64,000 nt of DNA from JACVRM01 sp963755085 (GTDB lineage: Bacteria; Actinomycetota; Thermoleophilia; Gaiellales; Gaiellaceae), in assembly GCA_963755085.1 (NCBI GenBank), contig CAVWIN010000022.1, forward strand, positions 62,001 to 126,000. The letters are read 5' to 3'. Of this stretch, positions 50,603 through 60,477 are shown piece after piece. The first letter of the stretch is position 1, and each line of letters starts with the position of its first letter. The notes beneath the pieces were generated by a model, which saw only the letters and a list, made by a program, of their open reading frames with translations, made no database searches and was not told where the DNA came from. Position numbers and translations under genes: made by a program.

Positions 50603-51734
50603 GTGCCTGAAAACGGCCTGACCGAGGTCGCAGAGCTCTTCGTCGAGCTCGCCGCCATGCCGAGCCCCTCGGGGCAGGAGCGGGTCGTGGCCGACGCGGT
50701 CACGCGCTACCTCCGCGATCTCGCGCTCGACGTCGACGAGGACGACGCCGGCGCTCGCGTGGGCTCGACGATGGGGAACCTCTACACGCGCATCGAGCCG
50801 ACCGCGCAGAACGGCGGCACGCCGATCTTCCTCTGCGCGCACCTCGACACCGTGCCGCCGGACGGCCCGATCGAGCCGGTCGTGGACGACGAGGGCGTGA
50901 TCCGCAACGCGCGGCAGACGATCCTCGGCGCCGACGACAAGTCGGCGGTCGCGGTCATGCTCGAGTCGGTGCGGCGGATCCTCGCCGAGGGGCGGCCGCA
51001 CGCCGGCATCGAGCTCGTCTTCACGCCGAAGGAGGAGACGGGGCTCGAGGGCGCGGGCGCGTTCGACGAGACGCCGGCTCGTCTCCCGGGTCGGGTACGT
51101 GTTCGACCAGGCCTCGCCGATCGGCGACGTCATCCTCGGCGCGCCGCACCAGGCGTCGATCGAGGCGATCTTCCGCGGCAAGGCGGCGCACGCCGGCATG
51201 GCGCCCGAGGAGGGCCGCTCGGCGATCGCGGCCGCGGCGCGCGCGATCGCCGACCTGCGGCTCGGCCGGCTCGACGAGATCACGACCGCGAGCGTCGGGC
51301 TGATTCGCGGCGGCACCGCGAAGAACGTCGTGCCTGAGCTGTGCTCGTTCGACTGCGACGTGCGCTCGCACGACCACGACGCGCTCACCGACCTGCTCCG
51401 CGAGATGCTCGAGACGATGACCTTCGCCGCCTCGCTCTCGGACTGCGACATGGAGGCGCACGTCGAGGAGCACTTCACGGGCTACCGCTTCCGCCAGTCC
51501 GACACGCCCGTGCGCATCGCCGTCGAGGCGCTGCAGACGGTCGGCCGCGAGCCGAACTTCATGCTGACCGGCGGCGGCGCGGACGCCAACGTCTTCAACG
51601 ACCGTGGCCTCGAGTGCCTGAACCTCGGGAACGGCATGGCCGCGATCCACTCGTCGGACGAGCACATCGCGGTCGCCGACCTCGACGCGATGGTCGACGT
51701 GACGCTCGCGCTGGTCGACGCCGCGCGCGGGTGA
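50603..51734 (+). CDS. M20 family metallopeptidase (PepT-like), with +1 frameshift
   Basis: About 376 residues after removing one base. Frame 1 (GTG 50603): SPSGQERVVADAVTRYL, the first metal site FLCAHLDTVPPDG, bridging Asp in ILGADDKSAVAVML, and the catalytic Glu pair in TPKEETGLEGA. Frame 2, from about 51075: LVSRVGYVFDQASPIGDVI, dimer-domain GKAAHAGMAPEEGRSAI, NVVPELCSFDCDVRSHD and the final His in NLGNGMAAIHSSDEHI. The join reads ACGCCGGCTCGTC at 51072-51084; removing one C restores the frame. Homologues are cytoplasmic tripeptidase-like enzymes. The stop overlaps the next GTG. Confidence 0.85.
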
Positions 51735-52661
51735 TCGGCCTCAGGCGCGGTGCGGTCACGGCGATCGTCGAGCGCGCCGAGGGGCTCGTGCGGCTCGAGG
51801 TCGACGGCGAGCCGTGCATCGCCTATCCCCGTCTGAGTGGCCCGGTCGCGCTCGGCGACGAGGTGCTTGTCAACGTGCAGGCGCGCGAGCTCGGGCTCGG
51901 CTCGGGCGGCTTCGACGTGCTCGTCGCCAACCTGACGCGCGGTCTCGGCCTCCCGCCGGAGCCGGGCGCGCACGTCATGACGCTGCCGTACACGCCGGTG
52001 CAGGCGGCCGCGCGGTTCGCCGAGGAGACGGACGAGCTCGCCGAGGGCCTCGACGGCATGCCGGTCGTCCTCTGCACGGTGCACAGCCAGGTGGCGCCGG
52101 TCGCCGCGGGGCTGGCGGGCGCTCGGGTCGCGTACGTGCAGGTCGCGGGCGGCGCGCTGCCGGTGTCGCTCTCGGACACCGTGCGTGCGCTGAAGGCGCG
52201 CGGGCTCGTCGAGGTGGCCGTCGCCGCTGCGCCGTGCCTGGACGGCGACGTCCAGTGCGCGAGCGTCGCGGGCGCGCTGCTCTGGGCGGCGCGGCGCTAC
52301 GAGGCGGTGATCGCGTCGGTCGGGCCGGGGCTCGTGGGCACGGGCAGCGCGTGGGGCCACGGCGCGCTGGCGCTCGCCGACGTGGCGAACGTGGCGCGGG
52401 CGCTCGGCGGCGAGCCGATCCTGGCGGTGCGCGTCTCCGACCGCGACGAGCCGCGAGCGCCACCGCGGCGTCTCGCACCATGCCCGCGCCGTGCTGGCGC
52501 TGTCGTCGCCGACCGTGCCCGAGGGCGGCGGCGAGGGCTGGGAGGAGGCCTGCGCCGGCCTGCCGCTCTCGCACATGGGCCGCGGCCCGGACGAGGAGCC
52601 GGCGTTCTTCGCGGCGGCGTTCGCGGCGGGCAAGCTGGCGCTCCGCCGCGTGCGCGGTTGA
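51731..52661 (+). CDS. DUF3866 family protein, with +1 frameshift
   Basis: About 309 residues after removing one base. The beginning RRGAVTAIVERAEGLVRLEVDGEPCIAYPRLSGPVALGDEVLVN and the following ARELGLGSGGFDVLVANL are characteristic of DUF3866, a conserved family of unknown function in Firmicutes and Actinobacteria. Frame 1 ends at DRDE (about 52448). Frame 2 continues RERHRGVSHHARAVLALSSP and GGGEGWEEACAG and stops at 52661. The join reads GAGCCGCGAGCGCC, where dropping one C restores DERERHRGVSHH. The M20-DUF3866 order is seen elsewhere in Gram-positives. Confidence 0.8.
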
Positions 52662-52698
52662 GGTTCCGACACTCTTAGGCGACTTTCGGTAGACGCGC

Positions 52699-52718
52699 AA
52701 CCCCTCGATCGGGGGGTT
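52699..52718 (+). terminator. Hairpin after the DUF3866 gene
   Basis: AACCCC (52699-52704) pairs with GGGGTT (52713-52718) around a TCGATCGG loop. No T-run follows. It lies 38 bp after the stop and could end the peptidase/DUF3866 transcript. Confidence 0.35.
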
Positions 52719-52774
52719 CGGCCGTCGCGGGAGGCGCCGATGCGTAAGGTGCAGCAGCCGCATCACCGCCCCCC

Positions 52775-54323
52775 ATGAACAACACGCCCCATTTTGATTG
52801 GACTCAGGGACCGCGCTGGACGGTTGGCCAGCCGGGACCTCGGCGACCCGCTCCCATTGGTGGGCGTCGTTGGCTCGTGGTCGGCCTGGTCAGTGTCGCT
52901 GCGGCAATGCTCTCGGTTCTGGCGTTCGCCGGCGTCTCCGCAAAGGGCGCGACGCTGTACCCCTGTGCCGGGGCGCCGGCCGACGCGCCGCAGACGATGT
53001 ACCCGGAGAAGCGGTACTACCTGGAGACCCAGGCGTGGTGGACGCCGATGCCCGGCCACACGATGGACGAGCCGTTCCAGGACCGCACCGGCCACATTCA
53101 TGTCAGCACGTGCGTGCCGCTCTACCAGACGGTGTCCGGCGGAACGCTCCATCTCGACATGAAGTGGCAGGAGCACATGATGCAGGGCGTCAACGGCCAG
53201 GGAGCCCCGCTGCCCCTCAGCTTCATCGTCTACATCGAAGGCATCTTCGACGGGGTCAACCTCAGAAACCTCGGGCTCTGGCCGGGCAATGCGTGCACCA
53301 CGATGCAGTGCCAGGGCTGGGTCAGCGTCGATTTCGACTACTCGAAGGCGCCGTCCGGCTGGGGCAACCTCAACACCTTCATCCAGGAGTTCTTCACGGA
53401 CTGCCCGGCAGGGCACGCGAGTGCCGCCAGCTGCGGACGCTGAATCACTGGCCGGTGAACTTCGTGACGAGCAACCCGCCGGCCACGGGGCACGAGCGTG
53501 CTCGCGCCCGACGCGTACACCGGCGGGGAGTCTTGGTTCACCCAGGAAGACGGCGGGTCGGCGTACGCGCGCGCGTTCGTGCAGCGCCCCGAGATCTCGA
53601 AGCTCTGGAACATCGACACCGGGCAGCTCGTCCCGAAATCGGGTGTCTTCCACATCACGATCAGCGGCGAGAAGGACGGAAACCGCGCCTTGATCGACCC
53701 TGCGCTGCATGCGATGCCACCTGTTCTCGGCACGGTCGTCATGGACGAGCCGCCGGCGACCGGCGCACCGACCTACAAGAGCTACGACCTTGCCATCGAC
53801 ACGACCAAGCTGACCGACGGTGTGCACCGGCTGTTCTTCCAGAACATCTTCAAGCGGCCGTCGGGAGAGCAATCCGGCGTCATCGTGCTTCCGTTCCTCG
53901 TCGCGAATGCGGCTCCGCCGCCTCCTACGACCTCGACGACGCCGACGACCACCACGATGCCGACGACCACCACGATGCCGACGACCACCACGATGCCGAC
54001 GACCACCACGATGCCGACGACCACCACGATGCCGACGACCACCACGATGCCGACGACCACGACACGACGACCACGACCACCAACCCGAACCCGGGGTCAA
54101 CGAGCACGTCGAACCGACGACGACGACGACGCCGCCGCCGCCCGGGCATGTCCACCACAAGCCCTGCAAGGCAGGGTGCCGCGCGCTCGCCCAAACCCGC
54201 GGGGCAACGCAGTCGGCAGTGGACGCGCTGAGCACGCAGCTTGCGCGCGAGCGCGTGACTAACGCGAAGCTCCGGCAGCAGATCGAACGCCTGCGAAAGG
54301 CGCTCAAGAAGCGCGCGCCCTGA
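52775..54323 (+). pseudogene. Secreted protein with Thr-rich repeat linker and C-terminal coiled coil, broken by about four frameshifts
   Basis: ATG 52775 starts a 220-codon frame with a signal anchor (WLVVGLVSVAAAMLSVLAFAGVSA) and an extracellular domain (LYPCAGAPADAPQTMYPEKR, GHIHVSTCVPLYQ, GTLHLDMKWQEH). Shifts at about 53430 (-1) and 53498 (+1) lead through QLRTLNHWPVNFVTSNPP and VLAPDAYTGGESWFTQED to FFQNIFKRPSGEQSGVIVLP. A PTTTTM repeat linker follows, with two more shifts (about 54070 and 54105) before HKPCKAGCRALAQ and a coiled coil LSTQLARERVTNAKLRQQIERL that ends at 54323. No family recognised. The number and mixed sign of the shifts suggest decay rather than a single error. Confidence 0.6.
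53942..54049 (+). repeat. 18-bp tandem repeat, six perfect copies
   Basis: The unit CCGACGACCACCACGATG is repeated six times without a mismatch, followed by a partial copy. It encodes PTTTTM, a mucin-like Thr-rich linker. Because 18 is a multiple of three, copy-number change would lengthen or shorten the linker without altering frame. Confidence 0.85.
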
Positions 54324-54444
54324 TTCACTCGCTGCGACGCCCGGTCTGACGCGTGAGCGCGCGATCAACGGCCGGCTTCGCCGTCGGCTCGATCGCCTTC
54401 GGAGAGCGGTCGAGAGGGCCACGCCGCCGCTGATACGGCGACCG

Positions 54445-55542
54445 TTACGCGCTCGACGTGTAGAGCGCGTCGTACGCTTTGACCATCCGGTCAAGCGTGT
54501 ACTTCCCGCGGACGGCAGCGGCTCCACGCTCCCCGATGGCGGCTCGTAACTCGGGGTCGCCGCTGAGTTGTTCCAGCCTAGCGCCCAATTCGGCGGGGCT
54601 ATCGACGACGAAGCCTGTGTCGCCGTTCAAGACGTGCTCCAGCATGCCACCGCCGTCGGTGAAGATCGCCGTCGGAATCCCGAGAGCCATCGCCTCGACG
54701 AGCGCATTGCCGAACGACTCTTCCGGCCCCGTCGGGAGGACGAACGCGTCCATCACCTGGAGGTAGTCGGCAACGTTCTCGCGCTTCCCGAGGAAGGAGA
54801 CTCGATCACTGATACCAAGGTCGGCAGCCGCGACCTCGAGGCGCCGGCGGTCTGGCCCATCCCCGAGGACGTAGCAATGGACCCCGCGGTGCCCCATCGA
54901 AGCGACCGCCTGGAGCAGGAGGTCGACGCGCTTGATCGGGCGGAGGTTCGCCGTCGTGGCGACGCGGAAGCGCGAGCTGCTTTCTTCGAGCTCGGTCTCG
55001 ATCTCCGCTCGCGTCCGCGCGGGACGGAGGAGGTCGAAGTCGATTCCGTTGTATGTCGTGGGGATCGCCGCCTCAGGGATCCGAAAGAGCCGGGCGGCGG
55101 CCCGGGCGGCGTGATGCGTGTTCGCCGAAAGCCCGCTGAAGGCCCGAAGCAGCGCTGCCGAGGTCCCGTAGCGCACCACTTGCTTCCAGCGGTACCGGAA
55201 GATGCCGCCCCGATGCGTGTAATACCGCCTCACGCCGACAGTCAGTGCGGCCGCCATTAGGGTCGGCTCGGCCGAGTGAAAATGGATGATGTCGTATTGC
55301 CGCATGAGCTCGCGCGCGCGGCGAGCAACCGTCGGGTCGAGCGCGCGCCGTTGGCGGATCTCGTGGATCGTCGCGCCCGTGCTTCTTAGATAGCCGCCGT
55401 AGAAGCCGACAACGTGTCCCACCGCGACGTCGGCTTCGAGGCCATGCCGCCGCTGCGCCGAGACGAGTTGGCAGACGGCGCGCTCCGTGCCGCCGACCTC
55501 GAGCGTCCAGACGATGTGAAGAATTCGTTGAGCAGTCGACAT
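54445..55542 (-). CDS. GT4 family glycosyltransferase
   Basis: A 365-residue GT-B glycosyltransferase: N-terminal acceptor domain with ILHIVWTLEVGGTERAVCQLV, then donor domain with YNGIDFDLLRP, VATTANLRPIKRVDLLLQAV, VLGDGPDRRRLE and the nucleotide-sugar motif GPEESFGNALVEAMALGIPT (E-x7-E type). It is typical of capsule or exopolysaccharide assembly. It is divergent from a polysaccharide deacetylase gene. Base composition here is visibly less GC-rich than in the housekeeping blocks, suggesting acquisition. Confidence 0.88.
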   Translation of the reverse strand: MSTAQRILHIVWTLEVGGTERAVCQLVSAQRRHGLEADVAVGHVVGFYGGYLRSTGATIHEIRQRRALDPTVARRARELMRQYDIIHFHSAEPTLMAAALTVGVRRYYTHRGGIFRYRWKQVVRYGTSAALLRAFSGLSANTHHAARAAARLFRIPEAAIPTTYNGIDFDLLRPARTRAEIETELEESSSRFRVATTANLRPIKRVDLLLQAVASMGHRGVHCYVLGDGPDRRRLEVAAADLGISDRVSFLGKRENVADYLQVMDAFVLPTGPEESFGNALVEAMALGIPTAIFTDGGGMLEHVLNGDTGFVVDSPAELGARLEQLSGDPELRAAIGERGAAAVRGKYTLDRMVKAYDALYTSSA

Positions 55543-55718
55543 TCGGCGGCTGTCAGGCGCACAGACAACGGAGAGCGAGCGGCGTTTGACTCAGCATGAG
55601 TCCTTTCCCCAGGTTAGGCAACGATACCGCTTGGCGCAGGCTTTTGACGGCCGTCGCCAGCGCCCCGGCGCGGTCACGGTCAGTCCGAAAGTCCGACCTC
55701 TACCGAACCTGACGTCAC

Positions 55719-55724
55719 TATGCT
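55719..55724 (+). promoter_or_regulatory. Putative -10 element, deacetylase gene
   Basis: TATGCT ends 6 nt before the GTG at 55731; no Shine-Dalgarno. Confidence 0.4.
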
Positions 55725-55730
55725 CCGTAC

Positions 55731-56639
55731 GTGTCCCCGCTCGCGCCGAAGATCTGCGCCGTTGCGCGGCGAGCGGGCGTCGTCGCAGCCCTAAGGCGCG
55801 TCATCGCTCGCCGTCGCGTATCCATCCTGGTTTACCACGATCCTTCGGCCGACCGGTTCGAGAGCCACCTTCGCTACCTCTCGGCGCGGTACTCGTTCGT
55901 GAGCCTCGACCGCGTCGCCGACTCGTTCGAGAGCGGCTCGTGGAAGTCATTGCCGGATTATCCCCTTGCGATCACTTTCGACGACGGGTGGCGGGGCAAT
56001 GCCCAGCTCGTCGAGATCTGTCAACGCTTTCGGTGTCCGATCACCGTATACGCGTGCAGCCAGATCGTCGACACGGCGCGGCACTACTGGTCGACCAGGA
56101 TTCGGGATGTCGACCTGATGCGGCTGCCGAACGCCGATCGCATCCGGGTTCTCGTCGCAAACGGGATGGATCCCAGCCGGGATGTTGATGCGGACCGACA
56201 GGCGCTCACGCGTGACGAGGCGCAAGCGATGACCGGCATCGCCGACTTCGGCTCGCATACGCGATTCCACCCAGTGCTGCCGACCTGTACTGACGAGGAG
56301 GCCCGCGAGGAGATCGAGCTGTCGAAGGAAGAGGTCGAAGAGTTCTCCGGTCGGGGCTGCACTCACTTCGCCTATCCATACGGCGCCCATGGGACCCGCG
56401 AGCGTGAACTCGTTGTACGCGCTGGCTACCGGACTGCCCGCACGATCGAGCCGGGCTGGAACCATGCCGGAAGCGATCGGTTCGTCTTGCGCGCGTTCTC
56501 CCTACCAGACGACGCGTCCGTGAACCGTCTGGCGGCCGAGCTTGTCGGCGCGGCGTTCGTGTGGCGGTTGATGCCGGCGAGGCGGTGGGGTCAAAGCCGC
56601 CGGAACGCCAAACTGCTTTCAGTTCTCGGTGACGACTGA
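55731..56639 (+). CDS. Polysaccharide deacetylase family protein (NodB-like)
   Basis: A 302-residue carbohydrate esterase 4-type protein. It has ILVYHDPS, the metal/catalytic motif PLAITFDDGWRGN (Asp-Asp), the zinc motif DFGSHTRFHPVL (HxxxxH variant: SHTRFH) and THFAYPYGAHGTRERELV. No signal peptide is seen; a basic N-terminus with a weak hydrophobic start may anchor it. It would act on an exported or membrane-linked glycan, likely with the divergent glycosyltransferase. GTG 55731. Confidence 0.82.
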   Translation: MSPLAPKICAVARRAGVVAALRRVIARRRVSILVYHDPSADRFESHLRYLSARYSFVSLDRVADSFESGSWKSLPDYPLAITFDDGWRGNAQLVEICQRFRCPITVYACSQIVDTARHYWSTRIRDVDLMRLPNADRIRVLVANGMDPSRDVDADRQALTRDEAQAMTGIADFGSHTRFHPVLPTCTDEEAREEIELSKEEVEEFSGRGCTHFAYPYGAHGTRERELVVRAGYRTARTIEPGWNHAGSDRFVLRAFSLPDDASVNRLAAELVGAAFVWRLMPARRWGQSRRNAKLLSVLGDD

Positions 56640-56781
56640 CCCGACAGCGCCGTAAGCGCGGGCGGGTCGACCTCGTGATCCCGCGACACGCCGTCCCGAG
56701 CGCACGGCGGAAAACGCGCGGGCCGACGAGCCTCCGTTGCTCGGCCCGGAGGAACGGCGGCTCGTCGAGCAGCTTGCAGGG

Positions 56782-56787
56782 TAGGCT
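56782..56787 (+). promoter_or_regulatory. Putative -10 element, ald
   Basis: TAGGCT ends 9 nt before the GTG at 56797. Confidence 0.35.
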
Positions 56788-56796
56788 CCCACCGCT

Positions 56797-57921
56797 GTGA
56801 AGGTCGGGGTCGCCAGAGAGATCAAGCCCGACGAGTACCGCGTCGCACTGACCCCGGCGGGCGCGCTCGAGCTCGTCAAGCAGGGCCATGAGGTCCTGGT
56901 GGAGACGACCGCGGGCGTGGGCAGCGCCTTCTCGGACGAGGAATACACGTCGGTGGGCGCGCGGATCGTGAGCGTCGACGAGGTCTGGGAGGCACCCGAC
57001 CTGCTGCTGAAGGTCAAGGAGCCGATCGAACCCGAGTACCGACGGCTGCGCGAAGGGCTCGTCCTCTTCACGTACCTCCACATCGCCGCGGACGAGGCGC
57101 TCACGCGGGCGCTCGTAGAGAGCGGCATCGCCGCGGTCGCGTACGAGACGGTCGAGACCGACGATCGCCGGCTGCCGCTGCTCGCGCCGATGAGCGAAGT
57201 CGCCGGCCGGCTGGCCGCGCAGGCAGGCGCCTACTTCCTGGAGAAGCCGCTCGGGGGCCGCGGGCTGCTGCTCGGCGGCGTAGCTGGTGTCGCGCCAGGC
57301 CGCTGCGTTGTCATCGGCGGCGGGATCGTCGGCTACAACGCCGCGGTCATCGCCATTGGCCTGGGCGCGCAGGTGACGATTCTGGAGCGCTCGATCGACC
57401 GCATGCGCCACCTCGAGGAGATCCTCTCCGGGCGTGTCTCGCTGGTCATGTCGTCGGCGCTGCAGATCCAGGAGTCCGTCACCGATGCGGACGTCGTCAT
57501 CGGTGCCGTGCTGATCCCGGGGGCGCTGGCGCCGAAGCTGATCACCCGCGAGATGGTCGCCGGCATGAAGGAAGGCTCGGTGCTCGCCGACGTCGCGATC
57601 GACCAGGGCGGCTGCGCGGAGACGTCGAAGCCGACGACACACTCTGATCCCGTTTACGTGGTCGACGGCGTCACGCACTACTGCGTCGCAAATATGCCCG
57701 GCGCCGTGCCGATCACATCGACGAAGGCGCTCACGAATGCGACGCTGCCGTACGTCGAGGCGATCGCAAACCTTGGCCTGCGCGAGGCGATCTCGCGCGA
57801 CCGGGCGCTCGCACGCGGCGTCAATGTGCTCGACGGCAAGATCACGTACTCGGCCGTTGCCGAGGCTCACGATCTCGAGTACACGCGGCTCGAGCACGCG
57901 CTGCCGCTCTTGCCGGTCTGA
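56797..57921 (+). CDS. ald: Alanine dehydrogenase
   Basis: A 374-residue NAD-dependent enzyme interconverting L-alanine and pyruvate plus ammonia. Motifs: VGVAREIKPDEYRVALTPAGALEL, LLLKVKEPIEPEY, FTYLHIAAD (catalytic His), the NAD loop VIGGGIVGYNAAVIAIGLGA, DVAIDQGGCAETSKPTTHSDPVY (catalytic Asp) and NMPGAVPITSTKALTNATLPY. Complete and of normal length. GTG 56797 has TAGGCT 9 nt upstream. Confidence 0.95.
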   Translation: MKVGVAREIKPDEYRVALTPAGALELVKQGHEVLVETTAGVGSAFSDEEYTSVGARIVSVDEVWEAPDLLLKVKEPIEPEYRRLREGLVLFTYLHIAADEALTRALVESGIAAVAYETVETDDRRLPLLAPMSEVAGRLAAQAGAYFLEKPLGGRGLLLGGVAGVAPGRCVVIGGGIVGYNAAVIAIGLGAQVTILERSIDRMRHLEEILSGRVSLVMSSALQIQESVTDADVVIGAVLIPGALAPKLITREMVAGMKEGSVLADVAIDQGGCAETSKPTTHSDPVYVVDGVTHYCVANMPGAVPITSTKALTNATLPYVEAIANLGLREAISRDRALARGVNVLDGKITYSAVAEAHDLEYTRLEHALPLLPV

Positions 57922-57954
57922 GCCGTCCGCTGGTTGCGCCGCGCCGCCGGCCAG

Positions 57955-57960
57955 TACGGT
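57955..57960 (+). promoter_or_regulatory. Putative -10 element, DsbA-like pseudogene
   Basis: TACGGT ends 6 nt before the GTG at 57967, so the promoter appears retained although the gene is broken. Confidence 0.3.
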
Positions 57961-57966
57961 GTGTGA

Positions 57967-58519
57967 GTGATCGAGAGGAAACGCCGAATCCTGCTCCTCG
58001 TCGCCGGCGGAGCGGCAATCGTCGCGGTGCTCCTCGTGCTGGGCAGCGTGTACGCGAGCCGCAACGAGTCTTCCTCCGAGTCCGCTCCGGACGCGCCTCG
58101 GTTCTTCGCCAAGAGCGCGCCTAAGATCAACGCCGCGCACGCCCGCCAGCTGTACGCCGGCGTGCCACAGAACGGGATGCCCTTGGTGATCCGAACGCGC
58201 CGGTGACGCTTGTGGACTTCCCTACCTGCACCAGGGAGCCAAAAACAGCGGGTGGACGACGGATCGCAACCTCGAAGCAGCCGGCCACGCCGTGCGCGGT
58301 CTCGACGTGAAGCGTGCTCTAGCGGATCGCATGATCCCCGCGGTTACGCGACTGGTCGCCGAGATCGCTCGCTCGGCGAAGGCGCTCGGGATCAGCGTCA
58401 CGCCCTCGTATGCCGTCGGTCTGACCGGCCAACGGCTCGTGGCGGTCGACCACCATCCCCACGACGCAGGCGGGATCCAGCCGGAGCTCGACGCCCTGAT
58501 CAAGCAGGCCAACTCGTAG
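57967..58519 (+). pseudogene. DsbA/thioredoxin-fold protein with internal deletion removing the active site
   Basis: Frame 1 (GTG 57967): membrane anchor LLLVAGGAAIVAVLLVLGSVYAS and LYAGVPQNGMPL. After a missing G at about 58183 the sequence reads GDPNAPVTLVDF, the start of a DsbA_4/thioredoxin_4 domain. It then jumps to YLHQGAKNSGWTTDRNLEAAGHAV, which corresponds to the region well after the CxxC motif, and ends with ISVTPSYAVGLTGQRL (cis-Pro loop TPS) and a stop at 58519. About 70 codons including the CxxC are absent. The combination of a deletion and a shift shows a true pseudogene of an anchored disulfide oxidoreductase. Confidence 0.75.
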
Positions 58520-58564
58520 CGGAACGGTACGACGCCGGCAGGCGGCTATAGGCATGCTCACGCA

Positions 58565-59329
58565 ATGACCGACGAAGCCTTCATTCGCGTGAGCCAAGGA
58601 CGTGCGAGTGTCGACTGGCGGCAGAAGCCATCGACCTTGATCTCGAACTCGCTGCTTCTGGAAGCGATGCAGCGCTTCCTGTGTGATCGGTGGTCGTCCG
58701 ACTCACCCGGTGACCACGTCCTTGATCTCGGCGCGGGGCTCGCCCCATACGCGCCGGTCTATCGGCCCTACTTCCATCACGCGACGACGGTGGACGTCCG
58801 TACTCTCCCCACGCGCAGGACCGCATCGATGTCTTCGCAAGCGCGGACGACCTTCCGTTTGATGACGAGACGTTCGACTGCGTGCCCTGCACCGAGGTTC
58901 TCGAGCCCTGCCCCGATCCTCTCGCCGTCCTTCTCGAGATCCCAACGGGTCCTTACGCCTGGCGGCGCGGCGTTCCTCACGACACCGTTTCTGGTGGGCG
59001 TGCACGAGGCGCCGCATGACTTCTACCGGTACACGCCGTTCGCCCTTCGCGACCTCGCTGCGAAGAGTGGGTTCGACGTTGTCTGGATCGACGAACGCGG
59101 CGACTACGGCGCCGTTGCGCTGAGCATGCTGCAGTACCCGCTCACGCTGTTCTGGAGCTTCACAGCGGCGCGTACGCGGCCCTCGGTCTACAGCGCAGCG
59201 AACCCGATCGTGCCTGCGGGACGATTCATCGGGGGCCGCAACCGGCTCATCGTCGCGCCGGTGGCGGGGTCAGGTCCTCGACCCGTCCAGCAGTGGAATC
59301 GCCAGGGGACGCCGCGGCGCCTTACGTGA
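58565..59329 (+). pseudogene. Class I methyltransferase broken by at least two frameshifts
   Basis: ATG 58565 gives MTDEAFIRVSQGRASVDWRQ and SAM motif VLDLGAGLAPYAPVYRPYF. From about 58805 the frame shifts to RIDVFASADDLPFDDETFDC and a TEVLE segment in which the usual His is Pro, then returns after about 58940 to RVLTPGGAAFLTTPFLVGVHEAPHDFYRYTPFALRDLAAKSGF. The gene resembles a methyltransferase of polysaccharide or lipid clusters (TPFLYPxHxxPHDFYRYT type). Two shifts and substitution of conserved residues indicate decay. Confidence 0.65.
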
Positions 59330-59525
59330 ACGACCTCGGCATACAGTCCAAGCGTCCGGCCGGGGCGGGCGGATTCGAGTCCATGGATCGTGAGCGACGC
59401 CTTCTGGGACAACGTCTCGCCGCTGTTCCGGTGAAGAAATGACTAGTGACTTCTTCCCCGCGATCGGGTCAGAATCCACGTGCGGGATTCCCCGCAAACG
59501 GAAACGGAACGGGGAAGGGGGATTT

Positions 59526-60433
59526 ATGAACTTGCGGCGTCTACTCGCCGTCACTGCGGCTGCAGTCGTTGGCGTCTTCGTGCTCGCCGGGCAGGCATCG
59601 GCGGCGCTACCGAGCGTGACGCACTGCATCGCCACCGAGGGCACGACGACGATCAGCGTCCAGCCCGTGTCGGGCGGGCGGCTCGTGACGGGGACGTTTA
59701 CCGTCACGTGTCCGACGACTGTCACGCTGGCCGCGTATTCGAAGACGGCCGGTGGGCTGACGTTCCCGCAGGTGCTCATCGCGAGCACGAGCCGGTTCTT
59801 GACCTCGGGCACGCACACGTTGACCTTGACCGTGCCGCACGTGCGGCCCCGAACAGTACGACGTGTTCGAAGATCTGACTCCGGCGCAACTGCCGGATCC
59901 GCTGATCCAGAGCACGCTTGAGTCGACGTACCAGCAATACGTGCGTCGGGGCGTCGTCGACAACCCGAGTGGCTGACTGCTCAGGGCGGAGGCGTCTTCA
60001 CGATCGGCTTCTGGAAGAACCACGCGTCCTGCTCGGCGTCGTCCGGGGGCCAGGCCCTTCGTCCTCGATCAGACGCTCGGCACAGGGCCCGATCGTTTTC
60101 GGGACCTCTTGTGATCGACACGTGCCGACCGAGGCGGTCGCGATCCTCAACAAGTCACGCTCGCTGGCACGAAGATGGCCAGCGATCCAGGCTACAACCT
60201 TGCCGCAGAGTTGCTGGCGGCGGAGTTCGAACATCCGGTCGGGCGCGGTTCCAGGCGCGAACGTCCTGCAGGCTGATTCCGACTCGCTGTCGCTGCTGCA
60301 GGCCGTCGGCTTCAACGGAACGACAGCGACGACGATGTCGGCCGCGCAGGCGACCGCAGCGCCGAACTCACTGGCGTCGTTCCTCGACAACTACAACAAC
60401 GGCGTGACACGTCTGCTGATCGGCAATCGCTGA
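59526..60433 (+). pseudogene. Secreted GFWKNH-motif protein broken by several frameshifts
   Basis: ATG 59526, after a strong Shine-Dalgarno (GGGGAAGGGGG), begins a signal peptide (LLAVTAAAVVGVFVLAGQASA) and an Ig-like beta region (TGTFTVTCPTTVTLAAYSK). Later parts appear in different frames: CGPEQYDVFEDLTPAQLPDP, then GGGVFTIGFWKNHASCSASS with the widespread GFWKNH motif, FVLDQTLGTG, AVAILNKS, KMASDPGYNLAAELLAAEF and QADSDSLSLLQAVGFNGT, ending DNYNNGVTRLLIGNR at 60433. At least four shifts are needed to join them, so this is a decayed gene. Its family is secreted and of unknown function. Confidence 0.7.
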
Positions 60434-60477
60434 GGGTCACGGCGCCGCACTACGGCGCCGTGGCCTTCGGGCCGTGA

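Noticed and set aside
50584..50703. Upstream start for the M14 peptidase at 50703
   Set aside because: It would add 40 non-signal residues before a clear signal peptide and overlap the divergent peptidase gene.
53942..54062. Regular 18-bp repeats as a possible CRISPR array
   Set aside because: The units are directly joined with no spacers and encode an in-frame Thr-rich linker.
59366..59382. A GGATTCGAGTCC stretch resembling a tRNA T-arm
   Set aside because: No D-arm, anticodon arm or acceptor stem can be built around it within tRNA distance.
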